Made by a program: the position numbers and the translations under genes
Shown here: one piece after another, positions 1 to 10,205 of the stretch
How the letters are laid out: each line of letters starts with the position of its first letter
How positions within the stretch are numbered: position 1 is the first letter of the stretch
The notes under the pieces: model-generated
The model's database searches: none
Seen by the model: only the letters and a program-made list of their open reading frames with translations
What the model was told of the DNA's origin: nothing
Assembly: GCA_963971405.1 (NCBI GenBank)
Contig: OZ020486.1
Span: forward strand, 16,267,419 to 16,331,418
Origin: Psococerastis gibbosa
Taxonomy: Eukaryota > Arthropoda > Insecta > Psocodea > Psocidae
Direction: 5' to 3'
DNA: 64,000 nt

Positions 1-539
1 CATTTTGCAAGCGGGGTTGTGAAAATTATTAACACGTTAATAAAATAAAAATTGAAATTAAACCTTAAGATAATGTGAGAGTACGATAGTATGGAGAGTC
101 GTTTTAAAGAATCGAAATTTTACAGAATGAGGTATAGCTGCCTGAAACTATCCTACATAATTTCATTCAAAACCGATGGTTACTTTAGAGTAGACGTAAC
201 AATTTTACCCTGGAAGACACCCCGCTGTAAGTGGACTATGGAAGAATCTTTCGCAACCCCTAAAATTCGACACCTAGTGATTACCAATACACTTTATAAA
301 ACTGAAAAATTGCTTCTCAATCCGTATATTTATTAAATATCCATTTATTGAAGAGCTTTGCCTATGATAATTTGCGTTTTTAGTCACGGAGCGTCGAATT
401 GCACTGTGGTCGAGAAGGGGTCTCATTAAAAAATGTCTAAGTCCTCTTGCAGCGGGCCTACTTCTAGTGTAAAAACCATTTTGGTCCTCTACCATCTTGG
501 ATTTTATAGCCGCCTTACGAATTTTGAAAATCTAAAAAT

Positions 540-735
540 AACGCTGAATTGGCTACCCCTGATATTGGCATAAAAGGGTTTTTAGTTTTCACCTACCACT
601 CACAATAAAAACAGTTTCCTAAAAATCCGTGGGACACCCTGTAGCGGACTTACCGTTGATTGGACAATTCATCTCTATGGATTCCCCTTAACGGATTGTC
701 TATCACTCGCGGGACACCCTGCATAAACTAATAAA
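540..735. repeat. Degenerate short repeat with GGGACACCCTG ends
   Basis: Two copies of GGGACACCCTG lie at about 630-642 and 712-722, in otherwise non-coding DNA. This phrase is common at the ends of small non-autonomous transposons in arthropods. Exact ends and target duplication are not clear. The DNA from 1 to 540 shows no gene. Confidence 0.3.
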
Positions 736-814
736 CCGATAGACTAAAAAATCCTAAGATTTTCGGAAAATCCAGGTAAATTTTCTATAATTTCCTTTTG
801 TGTTGACGTTCTAG

Positions 815-1189
815 GTTGTAGATGTGGCTATTCCCCCAGAACTAGGACTCGGCAACACTATGAACTGTGGTGTTGAGATTCAAAACTGCCAGGAGCCGCC
901 TGAAAACCCGAAGCCGTGGTCCTGCTTATTCTGTGACGCTGCCTTCCGTGCTCGCACCAATATGAGCTCCCACTTTAAGGAGAAACACACACCCCACAAA
1001 CCTTTTGCATGCGGGGACTGCGGCGAAGCCTTCCGCAAAGGCATAGATTTAAATAGACATAAACTGTACTTTTGTGTCCATAGAACCGTAACGTTTGCAC
1101 CAAAACGCAAATACAAGAAACGGGATGCAAAAGATAATCACAAAGTATCTCAAAAGGGGAAAAAAGGTGACGATGAACGTTGCGAATAA
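815..1189 (+). CDS. C2H2 zinc-finger exon, probably the last coding exon of a zinc-finger transcription factor
   Basis: A good splice acceptor (pyrimidines then TTCTAG, ending at 814) opens a phase-0 frame of about 124 codons that runs to a stop at 1187-1189. It encodes two zinc fingers. The first is C-x2-C-x12-H-x4-H (CLFC...HFKEKH). The second starts CGDC and ends H-x4-C or H-x6-H (RHKLYFCVH), so it is a slightly atypical C2HC/C2H2 finger. A basic lysine-rich tail follows. There is no ATG at the start of the frame, which fits an internal or terminal exon rather than a single-exon gene. The fingers suggest sequence-specific DNA binding in the nucleus. Two-finger last exons are typical of alternatively spliced BTB-zinc-finger loci of the lola type, but family membership cannot be judged without the upstream exons. 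A weak echo of a further finger (CGDC-like) lies just downstream near 1300. Confidence 0.6.
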   Translation, partial: VVDVAIPPELGLGNTMNCGVEIQNCQEPPENPKPWSCLFCDAAFRARTNMSSHFKEKHTPHKPFACGDCGEAFRKGIDLNRHKLYFCVHRTVTFAPKRKYKKRDAKDNHKVSQKGKKGDDERCE

Positions 1190-2237
1190 TTCATTTGTGG
1201 TTAATTGTAATTTTCTTCCTTGCTGCAATAAGTCAAAGAATTTAAATAATGTCATGGCGAGGAAAAAGTTTTCTAAACAATATTTCATGAGATGACCTTT
1301 TGCGGGGATTGCGCCGCAAATTCAAATAACTGCGAGTTTCGTAGACTAGAAAAAAAAAAAACGTGAGCACATCAAAAGGTGACTTAGAAAGTTGCTTGTA
1401 GTTTTATATCATAGTTTTTTCTTCCTGCAATTAGTCAGTCCATGGATTTTAAAAGGTTACAAGGAGCTTACTGACGTTGCTAATTGCTATCCTAACAATT
1501 TACACTATTTCGTACCTGCTTTAAACAACTTGGGTTGGTAAGTAGTGGAAATTTGCGCGTACTACATCATTCAGGTTTCACAGGTCTTTTGAAAAATGGC
1601 CTTAGTTCTTTGAAATTTGTTCACCTGACTGTATTAGAATAAAAGGGTAAAAGTGTAGTATATGTGTCTGAATAATTATAATATTATCGCACAAAAGCCA
1701 CGGTACTTGCCACTTACAGCCTTGTGCCATTAGGGACTTTTTCCTCCTTATTATTTTTTTTTTTAAAGAAATTATTGGAGGACGTTTAATTTTTAAATAA
1801 TATTGATTAATTTATATTATTTTCATTCTCTTTCTTATTTTAAATAGGAGTGATAAAACAAAGCCTTTTTCGAATTTCTGAAAAATTAGTTTTCATCATT
1901 TCAATCAGTTTCGGGGTCAGAAAGGATTTCTCTAATTTTGCGTAATTTAGTTAATTTTTAGAAAAAATATTAGGGTCCGCCCCCTCCCGCCCTCCCCCGG
2001 GACACCAATGGTTAATTCTATTTATTTAAAAAATTATCACAGAAATTGAAAAAGGTAGGATTATTGTAGTCAGCAGAAATGTTTGGGGAAACCCCTGATT
2101 GGAATGAGTAAGCTGGCTGCAAAGTAAACCTAACGGTATTATTTTATGTATTTGAACCAACGCAATTTATGTGAACAATCTATTGTAAAATGCATAAAAT
2201 TATGTTCTCCCATATGAGATTACTGATACCTTGAGCA
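1190..2237. other. Intergenic DNA with no supported gene
   Basis: AT-rich sequence with short homopolymers and a C-rich patch near 1980-2000. Apart from a trace of a decayed zinc finger near 1300, I see no coding exon, RNA gene or well-bounded repeat. Confidence 0.5.
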
Positions 2238-2408
2238 GCAGCCTGATCGAGGCGATTATAATACCGGTATTTATTTAATCCCCTGGTATTAAAAATGTAA
2301 ACAAGATAATTTTATAATGGAAAGTGCTATTCAAAATTTGTTTGTTTACAGTTATAATCCTAGGGTATTTATTTAACCCCGGTATTATAATCGCCTCGAT
2401 CAGGCTGC
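2238..2408. repeat. MITE-like hairpin, GGCGATTATAATACCGG family, copy 1
   Basis: The first and last 30-odd bases are inverted complements (GCAGCCTGATCGAGGCG at the left end, its complement at the right). They flank a non-palindromic core that includes AAAATGTAAACAAGATAA and ATTCAAAATTTGTTTG. The same core recurs at 12.07 kb and, more decayed, at 18.06 kb, so this is a dispersed non-autonomous element. This copy has the best preserved inverted ends of the three. Confidence 0.75.
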
Positions 2409-2671
2409 AGGTGCAGTAGGTGAGTGTGCGAAATAATGGATCTGAATTAGAGTAAAATAAGATCGAGCAATATCAGACAGATTAGCAGTTTCTATCGATC
2501 TTAAAAGCTATTAAGAAATCAATTAGGTGGAATATAATGCGCAAATTAAAAAATAAGAAACGATGCATGTCGTTCTGGACTTTTTACTATATACCTGCAT
2601 GATATATTCAATTGATCAAGATAAGATATGACTTCAAATTATACACTTTACTATTTTAGGCCTGCTCAAAT

Positions 2672-3190
2672 TAGTCCAGTCAAATAAGACATCAGTGCTT
2701 GCAAAAGGTCATGTAGTTCTAATTTTTTAGTATGTTGTTAGGATCACAACCATTAGTAAAAAACCAAGTTTGCCCCCCTTAAAAAGTTGTGCGACCAGCG
2801 TAATGGCCGAAAAACTTCGAAATTTTCGGACATTTTTTGGTTTTTGGTTAAAATCTCCCTAAATATGCGTTGGACCGAAAGAACCCCTATATGTAGTATT
2901 AAACTGCATTTAATTATCTACCATTTGAAACCAAAACCAAATCCGTAGGGCAATTACTTTAGAAAATACAGCATTTCGGAAACAGGCAAAATTTTCGGAC
3001 ATGTGGAAAATTTTCGGTTTTGCATTGTTTTTCTTCAAATAACGTCAAAAATACTCATTCCACAAGAAAGTTACTTCATACAAATTTAAAGATACTTTAA
3101 TAAGCTTTCATTTGAGACGAGATAGACACCTATAGCCCTATTCGTACTAATAAATTTCAGATAATCAGCGGAAACTGTGTAATGCGAATT
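2672..3190 (+). repeat. Left terminal inverted repeat of the Academ-like transposon
   Basis: About 519 bp that pair with the right repeat. Recognisable blocks include TTGCAAAAGGTCATGTAG near the outer end and CAGATAATCAGCGGAAAC at the inner end. The match stops about 100 bp before the transposase stop codon. A spacer near 2687-2695 differs in length from the right copy. Confidence 0.85.
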
Positions 3191-3290
3191 TTGATACTAC
3201 ACGTCCAGAAATAGCAGTAGACAAACAATATTACTTTACTTATGTAGGCCTATATATTTTAAATGTACTTGAACAAATTTTTTTTTACAT

Positions 3291-6200
3291 TCACATTTTC
3301 TTCATTTTTGACGGGCCCGGTTCATGAGAGTTCCCAACAATAGGAGTCCCATCAGTGCTGCCTACATCTATTGAGGATGTCATATCTTCTTCCTCGTCGT
3401 CTGAATCGTTAAGGTCAATTGTAGTAGCATTGGTGCATGATTTGCCACCGCAGTTTTGACACAGAACGGAGCATTTAAGTCCAGTTTTACGGCAGCTGCA
3501 TCTACCACTGCACCCCTTCTTACACTTGCAGGATATTTTCCGGAGGAGCAAGAGAGGAGCGGGATCCATAGTTGTGGTAATTGGGGCAAGCCCATGGTGG
3601 TCTAACTTCCACCCCCAATCCTTTGGATTTAGGTCTGTCCCCAACCACTTCTGCACTTGATAATAACACCTGAGAGCGTGAAGCCCAGCAGTATCCTCAG
3701 TTGGAGGTAGACGCGCAAGGTTAATGTTACCGGAGGTGATGAATATCTTATACCGAAGATGATTCAATATGTCAGCTTCTATATCACCCCCGTACAGAGC
3801 CACGAAGCACTTGATGCCGGCTAATTTCACATCGTCTTTGGTGGACTGGGATTGTAGAAAGACATCAGTCATTTCAGCTAGTTTTTGGTCCAATATATTA
3901 GCAAATTTGTTTTTTCCCATGGCAAACGGTGCTGAGGTAGTGTCACACCCTGTGAAAGCGTGGGTAAATAATACCGTCTGTGGAGAAAGACGGGAACTTC
4001 GAAAGTTGTAGGAAGTCGTGGAATAGTGACAGAAGCCTTCTTCACTATTGTCACTTTTTTGAAGGTATACGTTTGTCTCTCCAGTACATAAACCATTCAG
4101 CAGGACAAGTAGGTCCACGTCTTCTCCTACAATGACCACTCTTTCGCTTGAAGGGCTTTTTGATAATGCCGTGACAATGATCTCTCGGTCGGCGTCTTCC
4201 TGTGCAACCGCCACCTCTATTCCTTGCTGCTCAAAGACGCTACATAGAAGTGCTATCAGACGACGCTTATTCTTCTCATTACCCAACACTTTATCTTGAG
4301 GGATTTGAATTACAGTGGATTCCTCAAACGATAATTCATAACTTGTCTGAACAGAATAGCGACGGAGTCGCTCAGCTGTTTTCGTGTTTCTTTTAGTGGC
4401 GTCTTCAGGGTAGCCATCAAAAACGATTGAGACGTTCTTTCCAAAGTTATTTTTGACGTAGGTAGTGTAGGCCGAGACAACGTCTGCTACTGACGTTTTA
4501 CGTCGCCACACCACTTTGTGTAACAAATGTCCACCATCTAAAACGACGTAGGTATTGGCATCTATTTTCGTGCGACTCGAGAGAGGAGTGAAGGCAGAAT
4601 AGAATGTGGATTTTGTCCCTTTTCGCATCCCCTGTTCATTAAACAAGGACGTTGGGAAAGGGGCTAATTCATACTTGAAATGCTCTTCTAAATCCTTTTC
4701 TGACTGCTTTGTTATACACAAACGCTGAAAAATTGAAAGTGGATCAATGACTAGTCTCTTGTCGTTAACTTTAACAGAACAGGTTGTCGATGCTAGCGTG
4801 GCTACTTTGTTTTTCCTTTTGAACGCTACGCAGTCAAACGTTTTCCCAATTATGAGCTTAACTCCAGCAGTCCCAAGCTGTTGGGCCATGTGACAATTAA
4901 TGTTTGGACCTCCCACTAAACCACTACTGAGAGACAGCAACCTGTCAGTAGTGGGGAATGGAGGGTGAAGAGCGAACCAACTACTAAGTTTCTTAGCATC
5001 GTTATTATCTCGGATGATGCGAGCAGGTCTCATATCCACATGCTGCTCTCCAGTAGGACAGGAAATGCGACAGAAACTCTCTAATTCCTCGCATATATTT
5101 ACCATGGATACCATGCCTACAGTCCATCTTGCCAACACGCTGCTGGAGATTCCACGCCCTTGGGTTAATCCACCGCAACTCTTCATTGACCTCATCAACT
5201 TCTGTTCAATTGTTAAATCTGACCATAGCCCAGACCAAAACTTGTCTGATCGGCGGATAGTAAAATACCCATTTGTGAACATATCATATTCAGATTTATC
5301 CATCACTTTTTCTAATGCCATCATGTCCTGTAGGTACAGATGGGTGCTCTTTGCGTACAAATAATGTCCAGCTGAATGAAAGAAAGGCATAATTAAATGG
5401 ACGCTATACAAGTGAAGGTCCCAATCACCCATCCGTTCTGCCTGGATAAATAGTTTAAGGAGAGTAGTCATCCTAAAGTATTGGACCCATAACTGCGAGG
5501 TTGGGCCGTTTTTTTCAATTTTATCCAATGCACTTTTGAACTTTGCGTTGAGGATTTGAAATATTTCAGTTTCCTTTGCAGATATGATGTGAGACCTCTC
5601 ACTGATCCACAACAAGTTTTCAATTTCGTTGATCTCCTCAGCAGTCAGATGCACTTCATCCAAAACAATGCCAGCCAATGTAAGGTTTGTCAAAATGTGT
5701 GCTCGGACTGCTCGTGAATATGCATGGCCATTTAGCATTTTATCAACACTATGATCTGCGTATATAGTCGTCAGTAACTCCTTCAATCCACTACCAGCCA
5801 TTATCGAACCGATGCAACCCATGAAGGACATAAGGAGGTGGAAACCACCAAGTCTCACAATCACACAACTTAGCTCCGGATGTTGACCACTTTGAACAAT
5901 GTCTCTTGCTTTCATGAATAGCGGCTGATCGAAAGTAACAAAGGTGAATTTCTGAGAACATGCTTTACTTCGCCTACTTGCTTCAATGAGTGAAGTGAAT
6001 ACCGTATCGTAGTCCGTAGGGGGGGCTCGAATGAATGGAAGGAAAAGGATTTTGGAGCGTGAAAAGTCAAGTTTTTCAGTCACTTGCTCCATAAACCCAT
6101 TCCATCCTGACATACTTAGAGGTTTTCTCCACTTTCCAAACAACCAAAACAGGTCTGAGGCTGAAGGCAATATTTCCCCGTCCACTTTATAAATTCCCTC

Positions 6201-7739
6201 TAGGTCATTTACCACGATTGTTGATAACCCTGAATTTTTCCTTATATTGCAATGTTTTATTTCTATGTCACTTTGAGAGGTAACTTTGTCAGCGGGAACA
6301 TATTTCTTTAAGCGTGGGATGTTTTTGTCCCGCAATACAGCAGTGTAAGGCGTTACGCACATAATGCCCCCCATTTCATGGAATGTATTTTCCCCGTCCA
6401 GAGTGTTTACGTTTACATCTGCATTGTCGAAAACAAATTGCACAAAAGCTCCTGCCTCGATGGATGGTAACGATTCAGGCCGCAATATTGCAGAACTTTC
6501 AAGCTGCACGACATCATTATAAGAGCAGGAGAACCCTAGTGCGGAGCACATGTTCACAAGATGCTTGGAACCAAATTTTCTGTAAAAGTAGGTCCCAACA
6601 CCCATCAGTAGAGGAGACACAAAAGATCGCGGTCGTACAGCTGATATGAGAGCGTGGGAAAATGACACACACTTCTTCTTCCATGATTCCTGTAGACCAC
6701 GCTTGTTTTTTAGGACAATTGTTTCATAAAATAGAGTCACAGACTCTGGGATAACTGAATCAAGATTATTTAAAAACTCATCGGATGGAGGATAGTCACT
6801 TGTGTCGTAAACTTGAGAGCGAATGTCTTCTAATATTATCTCTGCCGCTGCCTTTACCACCCTCAATCGCTCTTGTTGCTTATCAATCTGTTTTGCAGTA
6901 TACCAATTATCGTACAAAATTTTGTGACCCGTGTGTTTGAAACAGACTACTGCTCCCTTGTTAGCGCCAGCCTCAGATATAACGATGTCATCGCCAAAAC
7001 GTTTGATAAGGCGAGATTTTGCAGTGCGTGAGTCAGGAACGTAACCACCTTCACATAGTTTTAAGAGATCATCTAACGAGAACTGGCATTCATCACTGTT
7101 TTCCAACAGATATTCGTATATACCCTCCATTGCTTCTTCTATATCATTGGCTGGGCGATGCCCCCTCTTCTTTCCAGTTATTGACGGCATGGAAAATAGC
7201 TTTTTATAACATAGACTGTGATATCTTGCGTCAGCAGCTACCAAGTCGTCTTCACTTGCACGAAGGCGCATTTCTATACTTCTCCCCCATTCATCACCAC
7301 GGCGTTGGGCTGCATCCAGCACTGTTTTTCTGACGCCCAGCTGCTCAACAGTATGGATAATATTCCTTCGTGAATAGGGCAATTTCTGTTGAAGCTTGAT
7401 AAAATCATCAGTGATATCTTCACCACACAAAAAACAAATATTTTGCAAGTTGAAATGGACTGCACTTGATGCTCTTGAAGATCTGCATGCTTGTGGAGCA
7501 GAATCCCGTTCTCGTCGACGAACTGAAATATCAACATTTTTTTCGGTTGCATACCTCTTTCTGCACGCCTCATGAACTGTGACTTCATGGAGCCCTTGAA
7601 GTAAAGTTTGAATATCCGTGAGACCACGCTTCACACTCGCTTCAATGAATGATTGAACACCCCGTTTTTTTACGATTGCAATAGGGCCTTCATCGAGAGA
7701 CCTCCGGCAAATAAAACAAACTCCCGCAGGAATAGACAT
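3291..7739 (-). CDS. Putative transposase with XPG/FEN1-like (PIN-fold) nuclease and CXC-like cysteine tail
   Basis: A single intronless frame of 1482 codons within the inverted repeats. Two N-terminal cysteine/histidine clusters (CFIC at residue 8 with HEAC near 57; CFLC near 100 with a later SLCYKKLF) look zinc-binding. The middle 800 residues are helix-rich and not assignable by eye. Near residue 1067 VVLDGGHLLH and then VSIVFDGYPE resemble the XPG-N half of FEN1-family nucleases (FEN1 has FDGKPP). EDADREI (about 1181), VGEDVDLLVLL (about 1206) and THAFTGCDTTSA (about 1260) resemble the XPG-I acidic motifs and the FEN1 LGxDY region. The catalytic acidic residues are all present. The tail near 1400-1437 has a dense CKCKKGC...CSCRKTGLKC cluster like CXC DNA-binding domains, followed by an acidic stretch. 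Inferred role: cutting and moving the element. A domesticated host function is unlikely given the flanking repeats and target duplication. Confidence 0.8.
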   Translation of the reverse strand: MSIPAGVCFICRRSLDEGPIAIVKKRGVQSFIEASVKRGLTDIQTLLQGLHEVTVHEACRKRYATEKNVDISVRRRERDSAPQACRSSRASSAVHFNLQNICFLCGEDITDDFIKLQQKLPYSRRNIIHTVEQLGVRKTVLDAAQRRGDEWGRSIEMRLRASEDDLVAADARYHSLCYKKLFSMPSITGKKRGHRPANDIEEAMEGIYEYLLENSDECQFSLDDLLKLCEGGYVPDSRTAKSRLIKRFGDDIVISEAGANKGAVVCFKHTGHKILYDNWYTAKQIDKQQERLRVVKAAAEIILEDIRSQVYDTSDYPPSDEFLNNLDSVIPESVTLFYETIVLKNKRGLQESWKKKCVSFSHALISAVRPRSFVSPLLMGVGTYFYRKFGSKHLVNMCSALGFSCSYNDVVQLESSAILRPESLPSIEAGAFVQFVFDNADVNVNTLDGENTFHEMGGIMCVTPYTAVLRDKNIPRLKKYVPADKVTSQSDIEIKHCNIRKNSGLSTIVVNDLEGIYKVDGEILPSASDLFWLFGKWRKPLSMSGWNGFMEQVTEKLDFSRSKILFLPFIRAPPTDYDTVFTSLIEASRRSKACSQKFTFVTFDQPLFMKARDIVQSGQHPELSCVIVRLGGFHLLMSFMGCIGSIMAGSGLKELLTTIYADHSVDKMLNGHAYSRAVRAHILTNLTLAGIVLDEVHLTAEEINEIENLLWISERSHIISAKETEIFQILNAKFKSALDKIEKNGPTSQLWVQYFRMTTLLKLFIQAERMGDWDLHLYSVHLIMPFFHSAGHYLYAKSTHLYLQDMMALEKVMDKSEYDMFTNGYFTIRRSDKFWSGLWSDLTIEQKLMRSMKSCGGLTQGRGISSSVLARWTVGMVSMVNICEELESFCRISCPTGEQHVDMRPARIIRDNNDAKKLSSWFALHPPFPTTDRLLSLSSGLVGGPNINCHMAQQLGTAGVKLIIGKTFDCVAFKRKNKVATLASTTCSVKVNDKRLVIDPLSIFQRLCITKQSEKDLEEHFKYELAPFPTSLFNEQGMRKGTKSTFYSAFTPLSSRTKIDANTYVVLDGGHLLHKVVWRRKTSVADVVSAYTTYVKNNFGKNVSIVFDGYPEDATKRNTKTAERLRRYSVQTSYELSFEESTVIQIPQDKVLGNEKNKRRLIALLCSVFEQQGIEVAVAQEDADREIIVTALSKSPSSERVVIVGEDVDLLVLLNGLCTGETNVYLQKSDNSEEGFCHYSTTSYNFRSSRLSPQTVLFTHAFTGCDTTSAPFAMGKNKFANILDQKLAEMTDVFLQSQSTKDDVKLAGIKCFVALYGGDIEADILNHLRYKIFITSGNINLARLPPTEDTAGLHALRCYYQVQKWLGTDLNPKDWGWKLDHHGLAPITTTMDPAPLLLLRKISCKCKKGCSGRCSCRKTGLKCSVLCQNCGGKSCTNATTIDLNDSDDEEEDMTSSIDVGSTDGTPIVGNSHEPGPSKMKKM

Positions 7740-8121
7740 TCCACTGATTGTTTTTCACTACTTGCACGTTGCACAACACGAACAAACTGAGTAAAGTATT
7801 GCATTATTATACTTGGCATAGAAATGCTGACGTTTCTTCATTAGACTTAGTCGCTAAGGTGGAACTGCTGTCGTAAGGTAAACAAGAGTGTAAGTGCTAT
7901 AGTAATTCATTGTTCATTCTGTTAACTCAGTCATAATAAGGCTGAATTTCCAATGAATTATGTATTATGTCTTAATTCATTTTACATTAACACTTATGAA
8001 AACCCAAAAGGTAAAGGCATTGAGTGCTGCTGATAGTGTGAATCACGGGATCGGAATGCGGGAGGAGGAGCTTCTATAGTTAGAGCAGACCTGCAGGAGC
8101 AAGGGAAAGAAACAGTTTGCA
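7740..8121. other. Internal 5' region of the Academ-like transposon
   Basis: Non-coding segment between the transposase start codon and the inner end of the right inverted repeat. It should hold the 5' untranslated region and promoter. No specific motif can be supported. Confidence 0.4.
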
Positions 8122-8641
8122 TTACACTGTTTCCGCTGATTATCTGAAATTTATTAGTACGAATAGGGCTGTAGGTGTCCATCTGGGCTCAAAAGAAAGC
8201 TTATTAAAGTACCTTTACATTAGTACAGATTAACTTCTTGTGTGATGAGTATTTTTGACGTTATTTGAAGAAAAACAATGCAAAACCGAAAATTTTCCAC
8301 ATGTCCGAAAATTTTGCCTGTTTCCGAAATGATGTATTTTCTAAAGTAATTGCCCTACGGATATGGTTTTGGTTTCAAATGGTAGATAATTAAATGCAGT
8401 TTAATACTGCATATAGGGGTTTTTTCGGTCCAACGCATACTCTGGGAGATTTTAACCAAAAACCAAGAAATGTCCGAAAATTTCGAAGTTTTTCGGCCAT
8501 TACGCTGGTCGCACAACTTTTTAAGGGGGGCAAACTTGGTTTTTTACTAATGGTTGTGATCCTAACAACATACTAAAAAATTAGAACTACATGACCTTTT
8601 GCATGCACGACCCATTTTTAATGTACAATTTGACTGGACTA
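8122..8641 (-). repeat. Right terminal inverted repeat of the Academ-like transposon
   Basis: Inverted counterpart of 2672-3190, ending in CTGGACTA before the AAAT duplication. It lies about 380 bp upstream of the transposase start codon, so the transposase promoter must lie within it or between it and 7740. No convincing TATA box was identified. Confidence 0.85.
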
Positions 8642-8645
8642 AAAT

Positions 8646-9917
8646 GGCGATTCATGGTTCATGGAGGTAAAATATGTGTTATAGACCTACAGATGTATTC
8701 TCATGTTGCTCATACTTGTATTTTCGTTCCAAATACGAATTCGTAATTTTGAATATCATGTGTAAATTGGAATCCAAGTTTTATTGGAGGTTAATAAACT
8801 AACTCATTACATTTACAATCAATATTTTCATTGCATGATGTAAGATACCCTTATTTGCTCGACAAATTAACATAATTTCAACTATATAAAACGATAATGA
8901 CGCAATGTTCCGCAAACGGTTGATAAACTAAATTATGTTTAGCTATAATATCCTATCTTAGATTTAAAAAAAAAAAAACAGGTTAATATGTAGATGTTCA
9001 ATTTATTACAAAAAATAACTTCAATTTTACAATACATAATTATGTACAGCTTATTCAAGTCGTCTTTTAGAATAGAACCCCTGAGAAGTCAGATGCTGGG
9101 GTAGCCAGACATATAATATGCAAACAGGCATATGCTATGACAACCTTCAAACAAATACCGGGAGGGTTAAAAATCTATAATTAAATTCATAAAAAGGAAA
9201 CGTTTATCATTAATTTTAAATCACGAAAATTATCATATACTTGAAATGAAAGAACTGCTCTGGTTTTACAAGCAGAATTAACATTATTTTGAGAGTAGTG
9301 CTGCACTTCTGATGATTAATAATTGGACTGATAATACCTACCTCCCTAGTAATAAAATAATAAGGGAATATAAAAAGTCATGCTGACCTTTGAAACTTGA
9401 AATAAATCATTCACAACAGTTTTAACCGCTATTTTTACTAAACTAAGTTGTGAAATTTACATACTTCTATGCAAAAAAAAAAAAAAAAAAAAAATTAAAA
9501 CATTGGTTGCTTGACTTCTGTCTGCACGTTACGTGCGCCAAGTAGTACAACATATGAGTTTCATGAAAATAAAAGCCACAACCTAAAAAAATCATATAGT
9601 ATTTACAAAGCCAACCTTCCCCTTAGCTCTCGTAATATTCTTAAACACTAAAAGGCACTAAAATTTACTAATGAAGAATATAGATAGAAGAATACTGTCT
9701 TATGGCAAGAACTTGAGCAGCCACCAATAATTGACAACTACCAATCAAATATGAAATAACGTCCTGTCATCATAAATGGCCTTCCATATCTACTAAATAT
9801 TGGTTACTTGACAAAGAATAGGGCGTACACCATACTCCCGTCCCAGTAATGAGACGAGGATTAATTGGGGCCAAAAACTAAACAAGCTACGACGATCAAT
9901 AGTCGAGACAAAAATCA
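8646..9917. other. DNA between the transposon and the cnn stop codon; includes probable cnn long-form 3' UTR
   Basis: No coding exon seen. It contains an A run of about 24 bp (9471-9494) and several AATAAA signals on the minus strand. The one at 9002-9007 would give the long cnn transcript a 3' UTR of about 0.9 kb. Confidence 0.4.
9002..9007 (-). terminator. Poly(A) signal candidate for long cnn transcript
   Basis: AATAAA on the minus strand about 0.9 kb after the stop codon of the alternative last exon. Other AATAAA hexamers occur nearby, so the choice is not certain. Confidence 0.25.
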
Positions 9918-10205
9918 CTAGGTCCTATCGTCAACACAGTCGGAATCTTGTAACTCAAAATTAATTCGAGCCTTCTTCAAAATATGGTGAGTTTTATGCA
10001 GTTGTTTGCATATGGCCTTCTCCATTTGTTTTTTATGGTGGTTAGCAGCTGCAAGTTCAGCTAGCGTCGCTTCCAGAGTTTGCCCCATTTTAACAATTCT
10101 TTGCCGTAGCTCTGCATTCTCTGCTTCAAGATGGTTTAAGCTTGACTCGCTATTAACTCCTGGAACAATGATCAATATTTTAACAAGATTCCATCTACTA
10201 TATGA
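9918..10205 (-). CDS. cnn: Alternative last exon of cnn with a CM2-like tail
   Basis: Open frame on the same strand ending in a stop at 9918-9920. Its last 60 residues (LNHLEAENAELRQRI, then KQLHKTHHILKKARINFE) look like the conserved C-terminal segment of long centrosomins (CM2), which I recall only approximately. Two acceptors are possible. One before 10205 (AATTGCAG) is phase 0 and compatible with the internal donor of exon 12. One before 10159 (TGTTCCAG) has a better context but needs a phase-1 partner that I cannot find. The start coordinate is therefore uncertain. Confidence 0.6.
   Translation of the reverse strand, partial: SYSRWNLVKILIIVPGVNSESSLNHLEAENAELRQRIVKMGQTLEATLAELAAANHHKKQMEKAICKQLHKTHHILKKARINFELQDSDCVDDRT

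Larger units (their letters stand above)
2672..8641 (-). mobile_element. Apparently complete DNA transposon with ~520-bp inverted repeats (Academ-like)
   Basis: Sequence from 2672 to about 3190 reappears inverted at about 8122-8641, with only scattered differences and a small indel near the outer end. The outermost bases are TAGTCCAGTCAAAT at the left and their complement at the right. Each end is flanked by AAAT (2668-2671 and 8642-8645), a likely 4-bp target duplication. The 5.97-kb unit carries one long uninterrupted ORF on the minus strand. Long inverted repeats, a 3-4 bp duplication and a transposase with an XPG-like nuclease plus cysteine-rich domains match what I know of the Academ superfamily. 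The assignment is by architecture, not by database comparison. The intact ORF and similar ends suggest recent activity. Confidence 0.8.

Noticed and set aside
4202..7627. Several open frames on both strands overlapping the transposase
   Set aside because: They are antisense or out-of-frame shadows of the long ORF with low-complexity, unrecognisable products.
2696..8610. Transposon ends at the inner TGCAAAAGGTCATG block
   Set aside because: No matching duplication there, while further out TAGTCCAGTCAAAT pairs across both ends and is flanked by AAAT.
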